DNA from: Roseateles toxinivorans
Lineage (GTDB): Bacteria; Pseudomonadota; Gammaproteobacteria; Burkholderiales; Burkholderiaceae_C
Assembly: GCF_004362525.1 (NCBI RefSeq)
Contig: NZ_SNXS01000004.1
Location: 496,001 to 560,000, forward strand
DNA length: 64,000 bases
Reading direction: 5' to 3'
The position numbers and the translations under genes are program-made. The notes beneath the pieces are model-generated. The model saw nothing but the letters and a program-made list of their open reading frames with translations. It was not told the DNA's origin and did no database searches. Of the stretch, positions 45,329-54,100 are shown in pieces (position 1 is the first letter of the stretch; each line of letters starts with the position of its first letter).

Positions 45329-45658
45329 ATGACCCATGCCCTGCTCCAACTCGACCCCGTCCAGGCCAGCCAGATCCTGGCTCAGGGCAATTGCTGGCTG
45401 ATCGACGTGCGCGAGCCGCATGAGGTCGCCCGCGCCGCCTATGACCTGCCGCAGGTGATCACGCTGCCGCTCAGCGAGCTCGAACGCCGCCACCCCGAGC
45501 TGCCCCGCGATGCCGACCTGATCATGGCCTGCGCCGCCGGCGGCCGCAGCATGCAGGCGATGCAGTTCCTGCTCCATCACGGCCACACCCGGGTGCGCAA
45601 TCTGAGTGGCGGCATGGGCGCCTGGCGCGCCCATGGCCTGCCGGTGCGGCTGGGTTGA
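45329..45658 (+). CDS. single-domain cytoplasmic rhodanese
   Basis: 109 residues from the ATG at 45329. LIDVREPHEVARAAYD, active-site loop CAAGGRS and NLSGGMGAWRAHGLP. Six-residue active loops with GGRS resemble GlpE/PspE-type sulfurtransferases. No signal peptide. Follows the ArsR gene in the same direction, as in many persulfide-stress loci. Confidence 0.9.
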   Translation: MTHALLQLDPVQASQILAQGNCWLIDVREPHEVARAAYDLPQVITLPLSELERRHPELPRDADLIMACAAGGRSMQAMQFLLHHGHTRVRNLSGGMGAWRAHGLPVRLG

Positions 45659-45678
45659 CCGGCCGCTGATTGCCCGCT

Positions 45679-47013
45679 TCAGTGCGGCAGCTGCAGCCGC
45701 GCGTGGATGCGCCGGGTGGCCTGCCAGACGACCCACAGCACCAGCGGGATCGAGGCGCCGGCGCACAGCTCCGGGTTGATGTTCAGGCCCGTGGACTTCA
45801 GCGCCTTGCCCAGGTACAGCAGCAGGCTGACGACGTAGTAGGAGATCGCCGCGATCGACAGGCCTTCCACCGTGGCCTGCATATTCAGCTGCAGCGCCTG
45901 GCCGCGCGTCAGCTTGGCCAGCAGCTGCTGGTTCTGCGCCTCGGTGGCAATGTCCACACGGGTGCGCAGCAGGGCACTGGCGCGTTCGATGCGCTGCGAC
46001 AGTGAGGTGAGGCGTTGGGCCGTGGCCGCCACTGTCGCAATCGCCGGCGAGAGCCGGCGCTGCATGAACTCGCCCAGCGTCTGCGTGCCGGGAATGGGCT
46101 TCTCACGCAGCTCGGCGATGCGCTGGCGCACCAGCGCGTCATAGGCCTGGGTGGCCGAGAAGCGGTAGAGGTGCTCGGCGGTGGCCCGCTCGACGCGGGC
46201 CGCGACATGGATCAGCCGGTCCAGCAGCTCGGTCTCCGAGACCTGGCGGCTCTCCAGGCTGGCCGTCACTTCGGCCAGCGCGGCCTCCGACTCGGCCAGC
46301 GTGCTGCCCAGCACCTTGGCCACGGGCAGGCCGCGCAGCGCCATCAGGCGGTAGATTTCCAGCTCCAGCAGGCGCTGCGAGATGCGGCCGGCGCGGGTTT
46401 CGCTGGTGCCCGGCGCGGCGATCACCAGCATGCGTTCGAAGCCGCTGTCACGCAGGCGGAAATTGGTCACCGCCATCGAGTGACCATTGCCCATCAACGA
46501 GGCCACCACGCCGCCGCCGCCAAGCCATTGCTGACCCAGCGCCAGCGCGGCATGCGGATCGCTCAGATCATGCTCGACCATGGCCAGCTTGACCGCCGCG
46601 ACGGTGCGGCCCGGAATGCCACGCAGCCAGTCGGGGTCCACCCGCAGCGAGGCCAGCAGCTCGGGCTCGCTGGCGCCCAGCAGGGCGCCGGGCGGCAGCG
46701 GCTGCACGATGGCATAGCGGGTGAACTCGCTGTGGCGCTCCCATTTGACCGTATGGTCGGCAAAACGCAGCCGCAGAAAATTGTGTTGCAGGTCGTCCAC
46801 GGTGAGGTGCTGCTGCCGCGACAGGCGGCGCAGGTGCTCGCACTCCTGCTGCCGCGTGACGTCCTTGTTCAGCACCGCCACGAACACCACCAGGGCCGGC
46901 AGCCTTATGCGGGCCGAGGGCCGCGCGTGGACCTCGTTGTGGAGCTCATGGCGCAGGGCGTCATCGCTCGGCAGTGCGGAGGCAGTAGTCGTTGCGGGGG
47001 ATGGGCTTGTCAT
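45679..47013 (-). CDS. DUF3422-family membrane-associated protein
   Basis: 444 residues. Recognised by the N-terminal block [20 protein letters not shown] and the C-terminal pair of membrane spans ([30 protein letters not shown]). The middle part is helical, with probable coiled coil about residues 240-390. Function unknown. It is convergent with the rhodanese gene and divergent from the sigma-54 activator. Confidence 0.88.
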   Translation of the reverse strand: MTSPSPATTTASALPSDDALRHELHNEVHARPSARIRLPALVVFVAVLNKDVTRQQECEHLRRLSRQQHLTVDDLQHNFLRLRFADHTVKWERHSEFTRYAIVQPLPPGALLGASEPELLASLRVDPDWLRGIPGRTVAAVKLAMVEHDLSDPHAALALGQQWLGGGGVVASLMGNGHSMAVTNFRLRDSGFERMLVIAAPGTSETRAGRISQRLLELEIYRLMALRGLPVAKVLGSTLAESEAALAEVTASLESRQVSETELLDRLIHVAARVERATAEHLYRFSATQAYDALVRQRIAELREKPIPGTQTLGEFMQRRLSPAIATVAATAQRLTSLSQRIERASALLRTRVDIATEAQNQQLLAKLTRGQALQLNMQATVEGLSIAAISYYVVSLLLYLGKALKSTGLNINPELCAGASIPLVLWVVWQATRRIHARLQLPH

Positions 47014-47126
47014 GCCGTGCCTGTTGCTGTGTTGACCGTGGGCCGATTGTCGACCATGCGGTCTGCGCTGGCGCAAGGCCGGCGCCGCCCGGGCGAACCA
47101 CAATCGTCGGGCAACGACAGGGGCCG

Positions 47127-48440
47127 ATGAAAAAGGTAGACATGAATGCCGATCCGGCGCTGGCCGCGCTGCAGGCCTTGATCGCCTATCTCGCCCATGA
47201 AGGCGAGCCGATGATCGTGCTCGACCCCGCCTACAACATCCTGGGCGCCAACCCGGCCTACCGTCGCCAGTTCGGTCGTGCCGGCGAGCCCGTGCTGGGC
47301 CAGAAGTGCTATCGCGTCTCCCACCATTACGATGTGCCCTGCGACCAGGCCGGCGAGCATTGCCCGATGCGCCGCTCGCTCGAACTGGGCGGGCCGGATC
47401 GCGTGCTGCACATCCACCACACGCCGCGCGGGCCCGAGCATGTGAATGTCGAGTTGCGGCCAATCCTGGACCCGCAGGGCAGGGTGCTGGCCTATGTGGA
47501 GCGCCTGTGCACGGTGCGGCATGCCTCGGCCGAGCCCAGCGCCGAGGGGCTGGTGGGCCGCTCCGCCGTCTTCATGGCGGCGCTGGAGTCGCTGCAGCGC
47601 GTCGCGCCCTCGATGCTGCCGGTCCTGCTGCTGGGTGAGTCGGGTACCGGCAAGGAACTGTTCGCTCGCGCGCTGCACGAGGCCAGCCCGCGCGCCGGCG
47701 GGCCTTTCGTGGTGGTGGACTGCTCGGGCCTGAGCGAGGCGCTATTCGAGAGCGAGCTGTTCGGCTACGAGAAAGGCGCCTTCACCGGGGCCCATGCGCG
47801 CAAGCCGGGCCTGGTCGAGACCGCCCAGGGCGGCACCCTGTTCCTCGATGAGATGGGCGATGTGCCGCTGGCCATGCAGGTCAAGCTGCTGCGACTGATC
47901 GAGACCGGCGGCTACCGCCGTGTCGGCGGCCTGGAAACCCGCCAGGCTGACTTCCGGCTCGTCGCCGCCACCCATCAACCCTTGGCGCGCATGGTGGCCG
48001 AGGGTCGCTTCCGCGAGGACCTGTACTACCGCATCAACGCCTTCCCGATCGAGCTGCCGGCGCTGCGCGAGCGCCCGGAGGACATTGCCCTGCTGGTGGA
48101 CTCCATCCTGAAACGCGAGGCGCCCGCCGGCGTGCCATTGAGCCTGACCCCTGCCGCGCTGGCCCGCTTGCAGGCCCATGCCTGGCCGGGCAATGTGCGC
48201 GAGCTGCGCAATGTGCTGGAGCGAGCCCGCCTGTTTGCCGACGACGGCCTGATACGGGTCGAACATCTACCGTCCGGGCTGGCGCGAACGCCGGTGCTGC
48301 CCGCCGCCAAGCAAGCGTGTGACGAGGCACTGCTGCACGCCGTGCAGGGCTTCACCGGCACGCGCCGGACCCTGGCCGCCCGCCTGGGGCTCAGCGAACG
48401 CACGCTCTACCGCCGGCTCAAGGCGCTGGGGCCGGACTGA
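47127..48440 (+). CDS. sigma-54-dependent activator with cysteine-rich PAS domain
   Basis: 437 residues. Residues 15-130 form a PAS-like sensor with Cys61, Cys72, Cys79 and Cys128 and several His ([13 protein letters not shown]), which could bind iron, haem or another redox centre. The AAA+ domain (about 143-375) has GESGTGKE, the sigma-54 contact GAFTGA (217-222) and FLDEMGD. The C-terminus is a Fis-type helix-turn-helix ([17 protein letters not shown]). No receiver domain, so it senses the signal directly. Probable target: the Rieske gene just downstream. Confidence 0.9.
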   Translation: MKKVDMNADPALAALQALIAYLAHEGEPMIVLDPAYNILGANPAYRRQFGRAGEPVLGQKCYRVSHHYDVPCDQAGEHCPMRRSLELGGPDRVLHIHHTPRGPEHVNVELRPILDPQGRVLAYVERLCTVRHASAEPSAEGLVGRSAVFMAALESLQRVAPSMLPVLLLGESGTGKELFARALHEASPRAGGPFVVVDCSGLSEALFESELFGYEKGAFTGAHARKPGLVETAQGGTLFLDEMGDVPLAMQVKLLRLIETGGYRRVGGLETRQADFRLVAATHQPLARMVAEGRFREDLYYRINAFPIELPALRERPEDIALLVDSILKREAPAGVPLSLTPAALARLQAHAWPGNVRELRNVLERARLFADDGLIRVEHLPSGLARTPVLPAAKQACDEALLHAVQGFTGTRRTLAARLGLSERTLYRRLKALGPD

Positions 48441-48468
48441 CGACCGGTCTGCCATCTGCCATCGCAGT

Positions 48469-48483
48469 ACTGCCAGTGGCAGT
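48469..48483. promoter_or_regulatory. inverted repeat, possible enhancer site of the sigma-54 activator
   Basis: ACTGCCA-G-TGGCAGT is a perfect 7-bp dyad about 75 bases upstream of a candidate sigma-54 promoter, at the usual distance for an activator site. Nearby CTGCC/GGCAG half-sites (48450-48510) add to it. Confidence 0.45.
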
Positions 48484-48543
48484 GCGGCGGTGGCAGCGTG
48501 CTGCCGCCCGCCGCGGTCAAGTGCTTGATGTGATTGAGGTTCT

Positions 48544-48559
48544 TGGCTGCCTGGTAGCT
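48544..48559 (+). promoter_or_regulatory. candidate sigma-54 promoter of the Rieske gene
   Basis: TGGCTGCCTGGTAGCT has GG and GC at the exact -24/-12 spacing, with TGGC matching the -24 box but TAGC in place of TTGC at -12. It lies 80 bases before the Rieske ATG and directly after the sigma-54 activator gene. Confidence 0.45.
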
Positions 48560-48639
48560 GGCATGGATCTTGAGTTCACCTGGCTGGCGAGCCAAGGTCC
48601 GGGCCTCCTGTCTGGATCGGGTCTCGCTGGAGATTCGTC

Positions 48640-49245
48640 ATGAACACCCGCACCCTGCCGCTTGCCGCAAGTCCTGACCCCGAGCGCCGAGTTTGGCTGC
48701 TGGCCACCGGCGCGGCCGGCGGCATGGCCGTGGCGGCCACGGCCATCCCCTTCGTGTCCTCTCTGGCGCCCAGCCAGCGCGCGCGGGCGCAGGGCGCCGC
48801 GGTCGAGGTGGACATCTCCGACCTGCCCCCCGGCGGCTCGAAGACGGTCGAGTGGCGGGGCAAGCCGGTCTGGATCATGCGGCGCACGCCCGAGATGCTG
48901 GCCGCCTTGCCGGCCCTGGACGGGCAGCTCGCCGATCCGAAGTCGCTTCGCGAGCAGCAGCCGGCCTATGCGCAGAACGCCTGGCGCTCGGTCAAGCCCG
49001 ATATTTTCGTGGCCGTGGGCATCTGCACCCACCTGGGCTGCTCGCCCAGCGCGGTGCCGGCGGGCAGCGCCAATCCCAGCGTCGGCGCCGACTGGCCCGG
49101 TGGCTTTTTCTGCCCCTGCCACGGCTCCACCTTCGATGCTGCCGGCCGCGTGTTCAGGAACAAGCCCGCGCCCAGCAATCTGGAGATTCCGCCGCACCGC
49201 TTCGCCAGCGAGACACGCCTGCTGATCGGCGACGAGGAGGCCTAG
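48640..49245 (+). CDS. petA: Rieske iron-sulfur protein (PetA-like), stand-alone
   Basis: 201 residues. N-terminal Tat-like and membrane segment (PERRVWLLATGAAGGMAVAATAIPFVSSLAPS). The [2Fe-2S] ligands are in CTHLGC and CPCHGS. DISDLPPGGSKTVEWRGKPVWIMRRTPEML matches the Rieske subunit of the cytochrome bc1 complex. No petB or petC gene follows, so this is probably a second, condition-specific copy. The stop shares the bases CTAG with the convergent membrane-protein gene. Confidence 0.9.
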   Translation: MNTRTLPLAASPDPERRVWLLATGAAGGMAVAATAIPFVSSLAPSQRARAQGAAVEVDISDLPPGGSKTVEWRGKPVWIMRRTPEMLAALPALDGQLADPKSLREQQPAYAQNAWRSVKPDIFVAVGICTHLGCSPSAVPAGSANPSVGADWPGGFFCPCHGSTFDAAGRVFRNKPAPSNLEIPPHRFASETRLLIGDEEA

Positions 49246-49889
49246 CTGCTCTTGGCGGGCAGGTAGAGCCGGTCCGAGTAGGTCGCCAGCCACTGCGGCC
49301 GGTAGGCCACGGCAATGGCCACGCACATGCCGGTCAGGAAGGCCTCGGCGAAGGCGTTCAGCACGCGGGCAATCATCAGATCGGCCGGCAGCGTGCCCTG
49401 CAGCGCCGCATGCAGGCCGATGTCGGCGGCGCTGGTCAATGCATAGGCGGCAAAGGTGCCGAAGAAGCCCCGGCCGAGGATGTAGATGAACAGATGGTGG
49501 GGCAGGTAGCGGCGCAGCAGGGCGCCGATGGCCAGCGTCAGGCTGGCCGGCACGATACCGAGCCAGATAAGCCGGTGCAGCGCCTCCGCCACGCTCAGGT
49601 CCCCGGCCAGGCAGGTGATCAGCGCGGCCGGCAGCATGGCCAGCACCGCCAGCGGCCAGCCGGCAAACAGCACCAATAGCGCCGCGCCCGATAGCGGCTG
49701 AGCCACCGGCACCGCATAGCGATCCACGCCCCAGAACAGCGGCAGCAGTGCCGCCAGGAACAGCCAGGGCCAGGGCGGGCCGTCACCGCCGAGCGCCGCC
49801 CAGGGCCGCAGGCCCAGGGCGACTGCAAGGGCGGACACAGCGAGTATCAGATGAGCGACGAAAGGGCCGTCGAATACAGAAGCGGGCAT
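49242..49889 (-). CDS. multi-span membrane protein (CbiM/COG3235-like)
   Basis: 215 residues with about six membrane spans. The end AFAEAFLTGMCVAIAVAYRP and the RPQWLATYSDRLYL tail resemble a short group related to energy-coupling-factor permeases of the CbiM type, but no ATPase or substrate-binding partner is near. Assignment by resemblance only; transport of a metal is possible. Its stop interlocks with that of the Rieske gene. Confidence 0.6.
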   Translation of the reverse strand: MPASVFDGPFVAHLILAVSALAVALGLRPWAALGGDGPPWPWLFLAALLPLFWGVDRYAVPVAQPLSGAALLVLFAGWPLAVLAMLPAALITCLAGDLSVAEALHRLIWLGIVPASLTLAIGALLRRYLPHHLFIYILGRGFFGTFAAYALTSAADIGLHAALQGTLPADLMIARVLNAFAEAFLTGMCVAIAVAYRPQWLATYSDRLYLPAKSS

Positions 49890-49903
49890 GGCCCGCTAGG
49901 TTC

Positions 49904-50056
49904 TCACAGTTTCCCGGACTTGGCCCGCGCAGTGTCTTCGGCAATGTGCCTGCGGAAGTAGCGCATGAAGAACACCCCCATGCCCAGCATGAAGATGATG
50001 CCTGCCGCGCTCATCAGGCCGGCGTCGGTGGTGAGCAGTTCCTTGAGTAGGGGCAT
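49904..50056 (-). CDS. small DUF3149-type membrane protein (50 residues)
   Basis: A 50-residue frame below common length cut-offs: MPLLKELLTTDAGLMSAAGI begins it, then one membrane span with FMLGMGVFFMRYF and a basic tail ending KSGKL. The layout (LxTDxGLMS, span, RYFxRHxxED) is that of DUF3149 proteins, which are common in betaproteobacteria and of unknown function. It lies 15 bases upstream of the CbiM-like gene in the same direction, probably in one transcript. GGAAAC just before the ATG is a weak ribosome-binding site. Confidence 0.75.
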   Translation of the reverse strand: MPLLKELLTTDAGLMSAAGIIFMLGMGVFFMRYFRRHIAEDTARAKSGKL

Positions 50057-50163
50057 CGCGTTTCCTTGTTCGGGACGATGGTTTGTTGTAGACCCGTCCG
50101 AGGCTGATCCTGTTGACGAGGGTCAACCATGCAGCCCAATGACGCCGAAACTCAGGATGTGCG

Positions 50164-50970
50164 TCAGTGCATCAGCCCGTTCAGCTCGCTCCAGCTCATT
50201 GCCTGGGCGGCAAAAGCGGTGCCATCGCCCGTCTGCAGAAAGCCGCGTGTCAATTCGGCCATGCGTGCATAGAGGGCCTCGGCGATACCCGAGCCGGCGC
50301 TCAGGCGGCGCACGCCCAGGCGTGCCAGCTCGGGCGCCAAGGGCAGGCCGGGCAGGGCCAGCAGATTGACCGGCAGCTTCGTTCCGGCGCAGATCGCGGC
50401 GATGTCGGCGGGCGCCCGCGCACCGGCGGCAAACAGGCCATCGGCGCCGGCCTCGGCGTAGAGCCGGGCGCGGCGCAGGGTCTCCTCGACGCGCAGCTCG
50501 GGCGCCACCAGGCCTTTCAGATATACATCGCAGCGGGCGTTGATGAACAGGCGCAGGCCCTGGCGCTCGGCGGCGGCGCGGGCCTGCTCGATCTTGCGGC
50601 ACAGCAGTTCGGGGGTGTCGCGGCCGTCCTCGATATTGATGCCCACGGCGCCCGCGCCAACGATGGCCGCAACGTTGTCGCCCACCGTCTGCGGATCGTC
50701 CGAGTAGCCGCCCTCCATGTCCACCGTCAGCGGCACCTTGAGCTTGGCGGTGATTTCGCTCACCGTGGCCAGCAGCTGCGCCACCGGCAGGTGGTGGCCA
50801 TCGCCCTCGCCATGGGCCCAGGCCACGGCGGCGCTGCTGGTGGCCAGGGCGGGCACACCCAGCGACTGCATCACGAGGGCGCTGCCGGCGTCCCAGGCAT
50901 TGGCCAGGAGCAGGATCGTGTCGGCATGGTGCAGCGCGTGGAAGGCGGTGGCGCGGGTGTTGTGGTCCAT
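50164..50970 (-). CDS. isocitrate lyase/PEP mutase-family enzyme
   Basis: 268 residues from the ATG at 50970 after CAGGAGGAC; a longer frame lacks support. TIM-barrel signs: LLLANAWDAGSALVM, ATSSAAVAWAHGEGD, PLTVDMEGGYSDD with metal-binding Asp, VGINIEDG and LFINARCDVYL. The KKCGH-type catalytic loop of isocitrate lyases is missing, as in the PEP-mutase/oxaloacetate-hydrolase-like group that cleaves or hydrolyses 2-oxo acids. Substrate unknown. Confidence 0.85.
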   Translation of the reverse strand: MDHNTRATAFHALHHADTILLLANAWDAGSALVMQSLGVPALATSSAAVAWAHGEGDGHHLPVAQLLATVSEITAKLKVPLTVDMEGGYSDDPQTVGDNVAAIVGAGAVGINIEDGRDTPELLCRKIEQARAAAERQGLRLFINARCDVYLKGLVAPELRVEETLRRARLYAEAGADGLFAAGARAPADIAAICAGTKLPVNLLALPGLPLAPELARLGVRRLSAGSGIAEALYARMAELTRGFLQTGDGTAFAAQAMSWSELNGLMH

Positions 50971-51119
50971 GAAGTCCTCCTGAAAAGGGCAAATCCTCGC
51001 ATGCAAGCTATTTGCTGTCCGGTGCTTTTCGGACATCTTCCCCTCAGGGTCTCCCTAGGCTGCAGACTTGCCGGCGCCGACCTGCACTCCTAGACTGCGG
51101 CACGACTCTGCGGGAGAGC

Positions 51120-54100
51120 ATGATGGCAGCAGGCAAGGCAGACAGCACGGTGCAGGTCAAGCTCATAGGCCGCGCCGACAAGCCGCGGCTGCCCACGCTG
51201 CTGCTGCCCACGGCGCGCAGCGGCCAGGCGCAGGAAGACCCCTTTCTGCCCGCGGGCTATCTTCAGCCCCGCCTGACCCTTGATGTTGGCGCGGCCGCAC
51301 GCAGCGGTGGCGAAGGAGCGGCCGAGCAGCAGCATGGCCTGGCCGCCGACGAGGTGCTGGTGCTGGAGCTGGCCGATGGCTCCAGCCTGATCACCAGCGC
51401 CCAGCGCCTGCGCGCGAGCCTGGAGCAAACGCGCCCGACCCTGCTCGGTACCGACGGCATGGTGCTGCTGGAGCAACTGCGCGCCCAGGGAGCGGCACCC
51501 GGCCGGGGCCTTGGCGAGGCGGTGGGTGGGTTGATCAGCAAGGTATTCAGCGTCGGCGTGGGCCAGTTGCCGGACGCCATCATCGGTGAAGCCGTGGCGC
51601 GCCTGGGCGGAAAGGCCGGCCTGGGTGTCAGCTGGGCCGGCACCAAGGCCCTGATGTGGGCGATAGAAAAACGCCTGGAGCAGGAGCCGGGCCTCTACCA
51701 CTGGGCCAGCGGGGCGGGCAGTGCGGCCGACTTCGAGGCGCCGAAGTTCAACGCCGCACTGCAGGCCGATCCGGCGCTGTACCCGATGCTGGTGTTCGTT
51801 CACGGCACCGCCTCCAGTACGCTGGGCAGCTTCGGCGATCTGCGCTCCGGCGACCGCGATCTGTGGACCGCACTGGAGCGCCAGTTCAGCGGCGGCATCT
51901 ATGCCTTCGAGCACCGCACCCTGTCAGAGAGCCCGATCGACAATGCGATCCAGCTCGTCAAGGCGCTCCCGGTGGGCGCCAACATCTGCCTGGTCTCGCA
52001 CTCGCGCGGCGGCCTGGTCGCCGATCTGCTGTGCCTCGGTGACTTCGACGCGCTGATCGAAGGCTATGTGTTCCCGTTCGAGGGCACCGGCGACGCCGAC
52101 GCCGCCGAGGCCCAGCGCGTACTCAAGGAGCTCGAGATCGCTCACGCCGAGCATAGAGCCCGGCTGCGCGAGCTGGCCGCCCTGCTGCGCGAGAGAAAGC
52201 CGGTGGTGCGCCGCTATGTGCGTGCCGCCAGCCCGGCCAATGGCACCAAGCTGGCCAGCGGCAATTTCGATGTGTTCCTGTCGGGCCTGCTGACCCTGAT
52301 CGGTCAGGTGCCGTTCTTCTTCGGCAGCCCCCTGTACTCGGCCTTCAAGCGGGTGGTGATAGAGATTGCCCGCAACCGCACCAATCCGCACCTGGTGCCC
52401 GGCATCGAGGCGATGCTGCCCGACTCGCCGATGGCCCAGCTCTTGCGCGACGCGCCGGTGCGCGCCGGCACGCAGATGGCGGTGATAGCCGGCGACATCC
52501 AGGGCGGCCATATGCTGCGCCGCCTGGGCGTGCTGCTCACCGACTTCCTGCTGTTCGACAGCGAGGACAACGATCTCGTCGTCAACACCTCGGCGATGCT
52601 GGCAGGCATTGCGCCGCGTGTCGGCTCCAAGGTGCTGTTCGATCGCGGCTCGGACGTTTCGCATTTCCGTTACTTCACCAACACCGATACGCGCGCCGCG
52701 CTGCGCGACTGGCTGGTCGCCCCTGACCCGCTGGCCCTGGGGGCCTTTCGCGCACTGCCGGCGCCGGCCGACTTTGCCCAGGCGCTGGCCGAATCCGCCA
52801 GCCGCGATGCGCTCAGTGCCAAGCTGCCGGTGGTCGTGGTGCTGCCGGGCGTGATGGGCTCGCATCTGGCCGTGGCGGCCAAGGACCGGGTCTGGTTCGA
52901 CCCGCTGGACATTGCCGCCGGGGGCTTGAGCAAAATCGCCTGGGGTCAGGGCGGCGTCGAGGCCAGCGAGCTGTTTGCGATGTTCTACGGCAATCTGTGC
53001 AAGCACCTGGCCGGCAGCCACCGGGTCGAGGCCTTCCCCTACGATTGGCGCCAGCCGCTGGACGTGCTGGCCGAGCGCCTGGGCCAGTTTCTCGACCGCT
53101 TGATGAAGGAGACCGACAAGCCGATACGCCTGCTGGCCCACAGCATGGGCGGCCTGGTGGTGCGGGCCACCATCCACAAGCGCCGTGCGGTGATGGACGC
53201 GCTGATGCAGCGTGAGGGCGCACGCATCGTCATGCTGGGCACGCCCAACCAGGGCGCCCACTCGATGGTCGAGAACCTGATCGGCAAGGGCGACACCTTG
53301 CGCACCCTGGTGCGGCTGGACGTCGAACACGATATGCAGGAGGTGCTTGACATCGTGGCCGGCTTCCGCGGCGCCCTGAGCCTCTTGCCCAAGCCCGGCT
53401 TCAAGGACATCTTCCAGGGCCAGCCCGAGGGCGGCGGCATCTACGCCTTCCAGACGGCAGAGACCTGGACCGGCTTCAGCGCCAAGGTCGGCGATCTGTG
53501 GTTTGGCGACGGCCGGGTCGGCCGGCCCGACCAGGCCACGCTGGACGCCGCCGCCTGGCTGTGGCGCCAGGACGATGCGGCCAATGCCGGCAATGCTGAA
53601 CACGGCGACGCCGCCCGGCCGCGGCTGCCGGCCGACTACGAGGCCAAGAGCTGCTATGTATTCGGCGTGGCACGCAACACCCCCTGCGGCGTGCGCGAGC
53701 AGGGCGGGCGGCTGAAGATGGTGGGCACGACCCGTGGCGACGGCACGGTGACCTGGGAGTCGGGCCGCATCGGCGGCATCGGCAGCTTCTACTACATGCC
53801 GGCCGAGCATGGCGACCTGCCGGCCACCAAGGAATACTTCCCGGCCATCGCCGAGCTGCTGGCCTCGGGCGCCACCGCCAAGTTGTCCGTCACGCCGCCG
53901 GCGGTGCGGGCGATCGAACAGCCGGAGCCGGTGGGCTACGACGCCGGCCCGCCGGTGGCCGACGACCCCGACGCGCTGGAGCGCGGCCTGATGGGCGGCT
54001 CGCTGCGCAACCGCGTGCCGCCGCGCCCGCGCCGCCGGCTCGAGGTCTCGGTCAAGGCAATGGACCTGCGCTTCCTGTCCGAACCGATTCTGGTCGGCAC

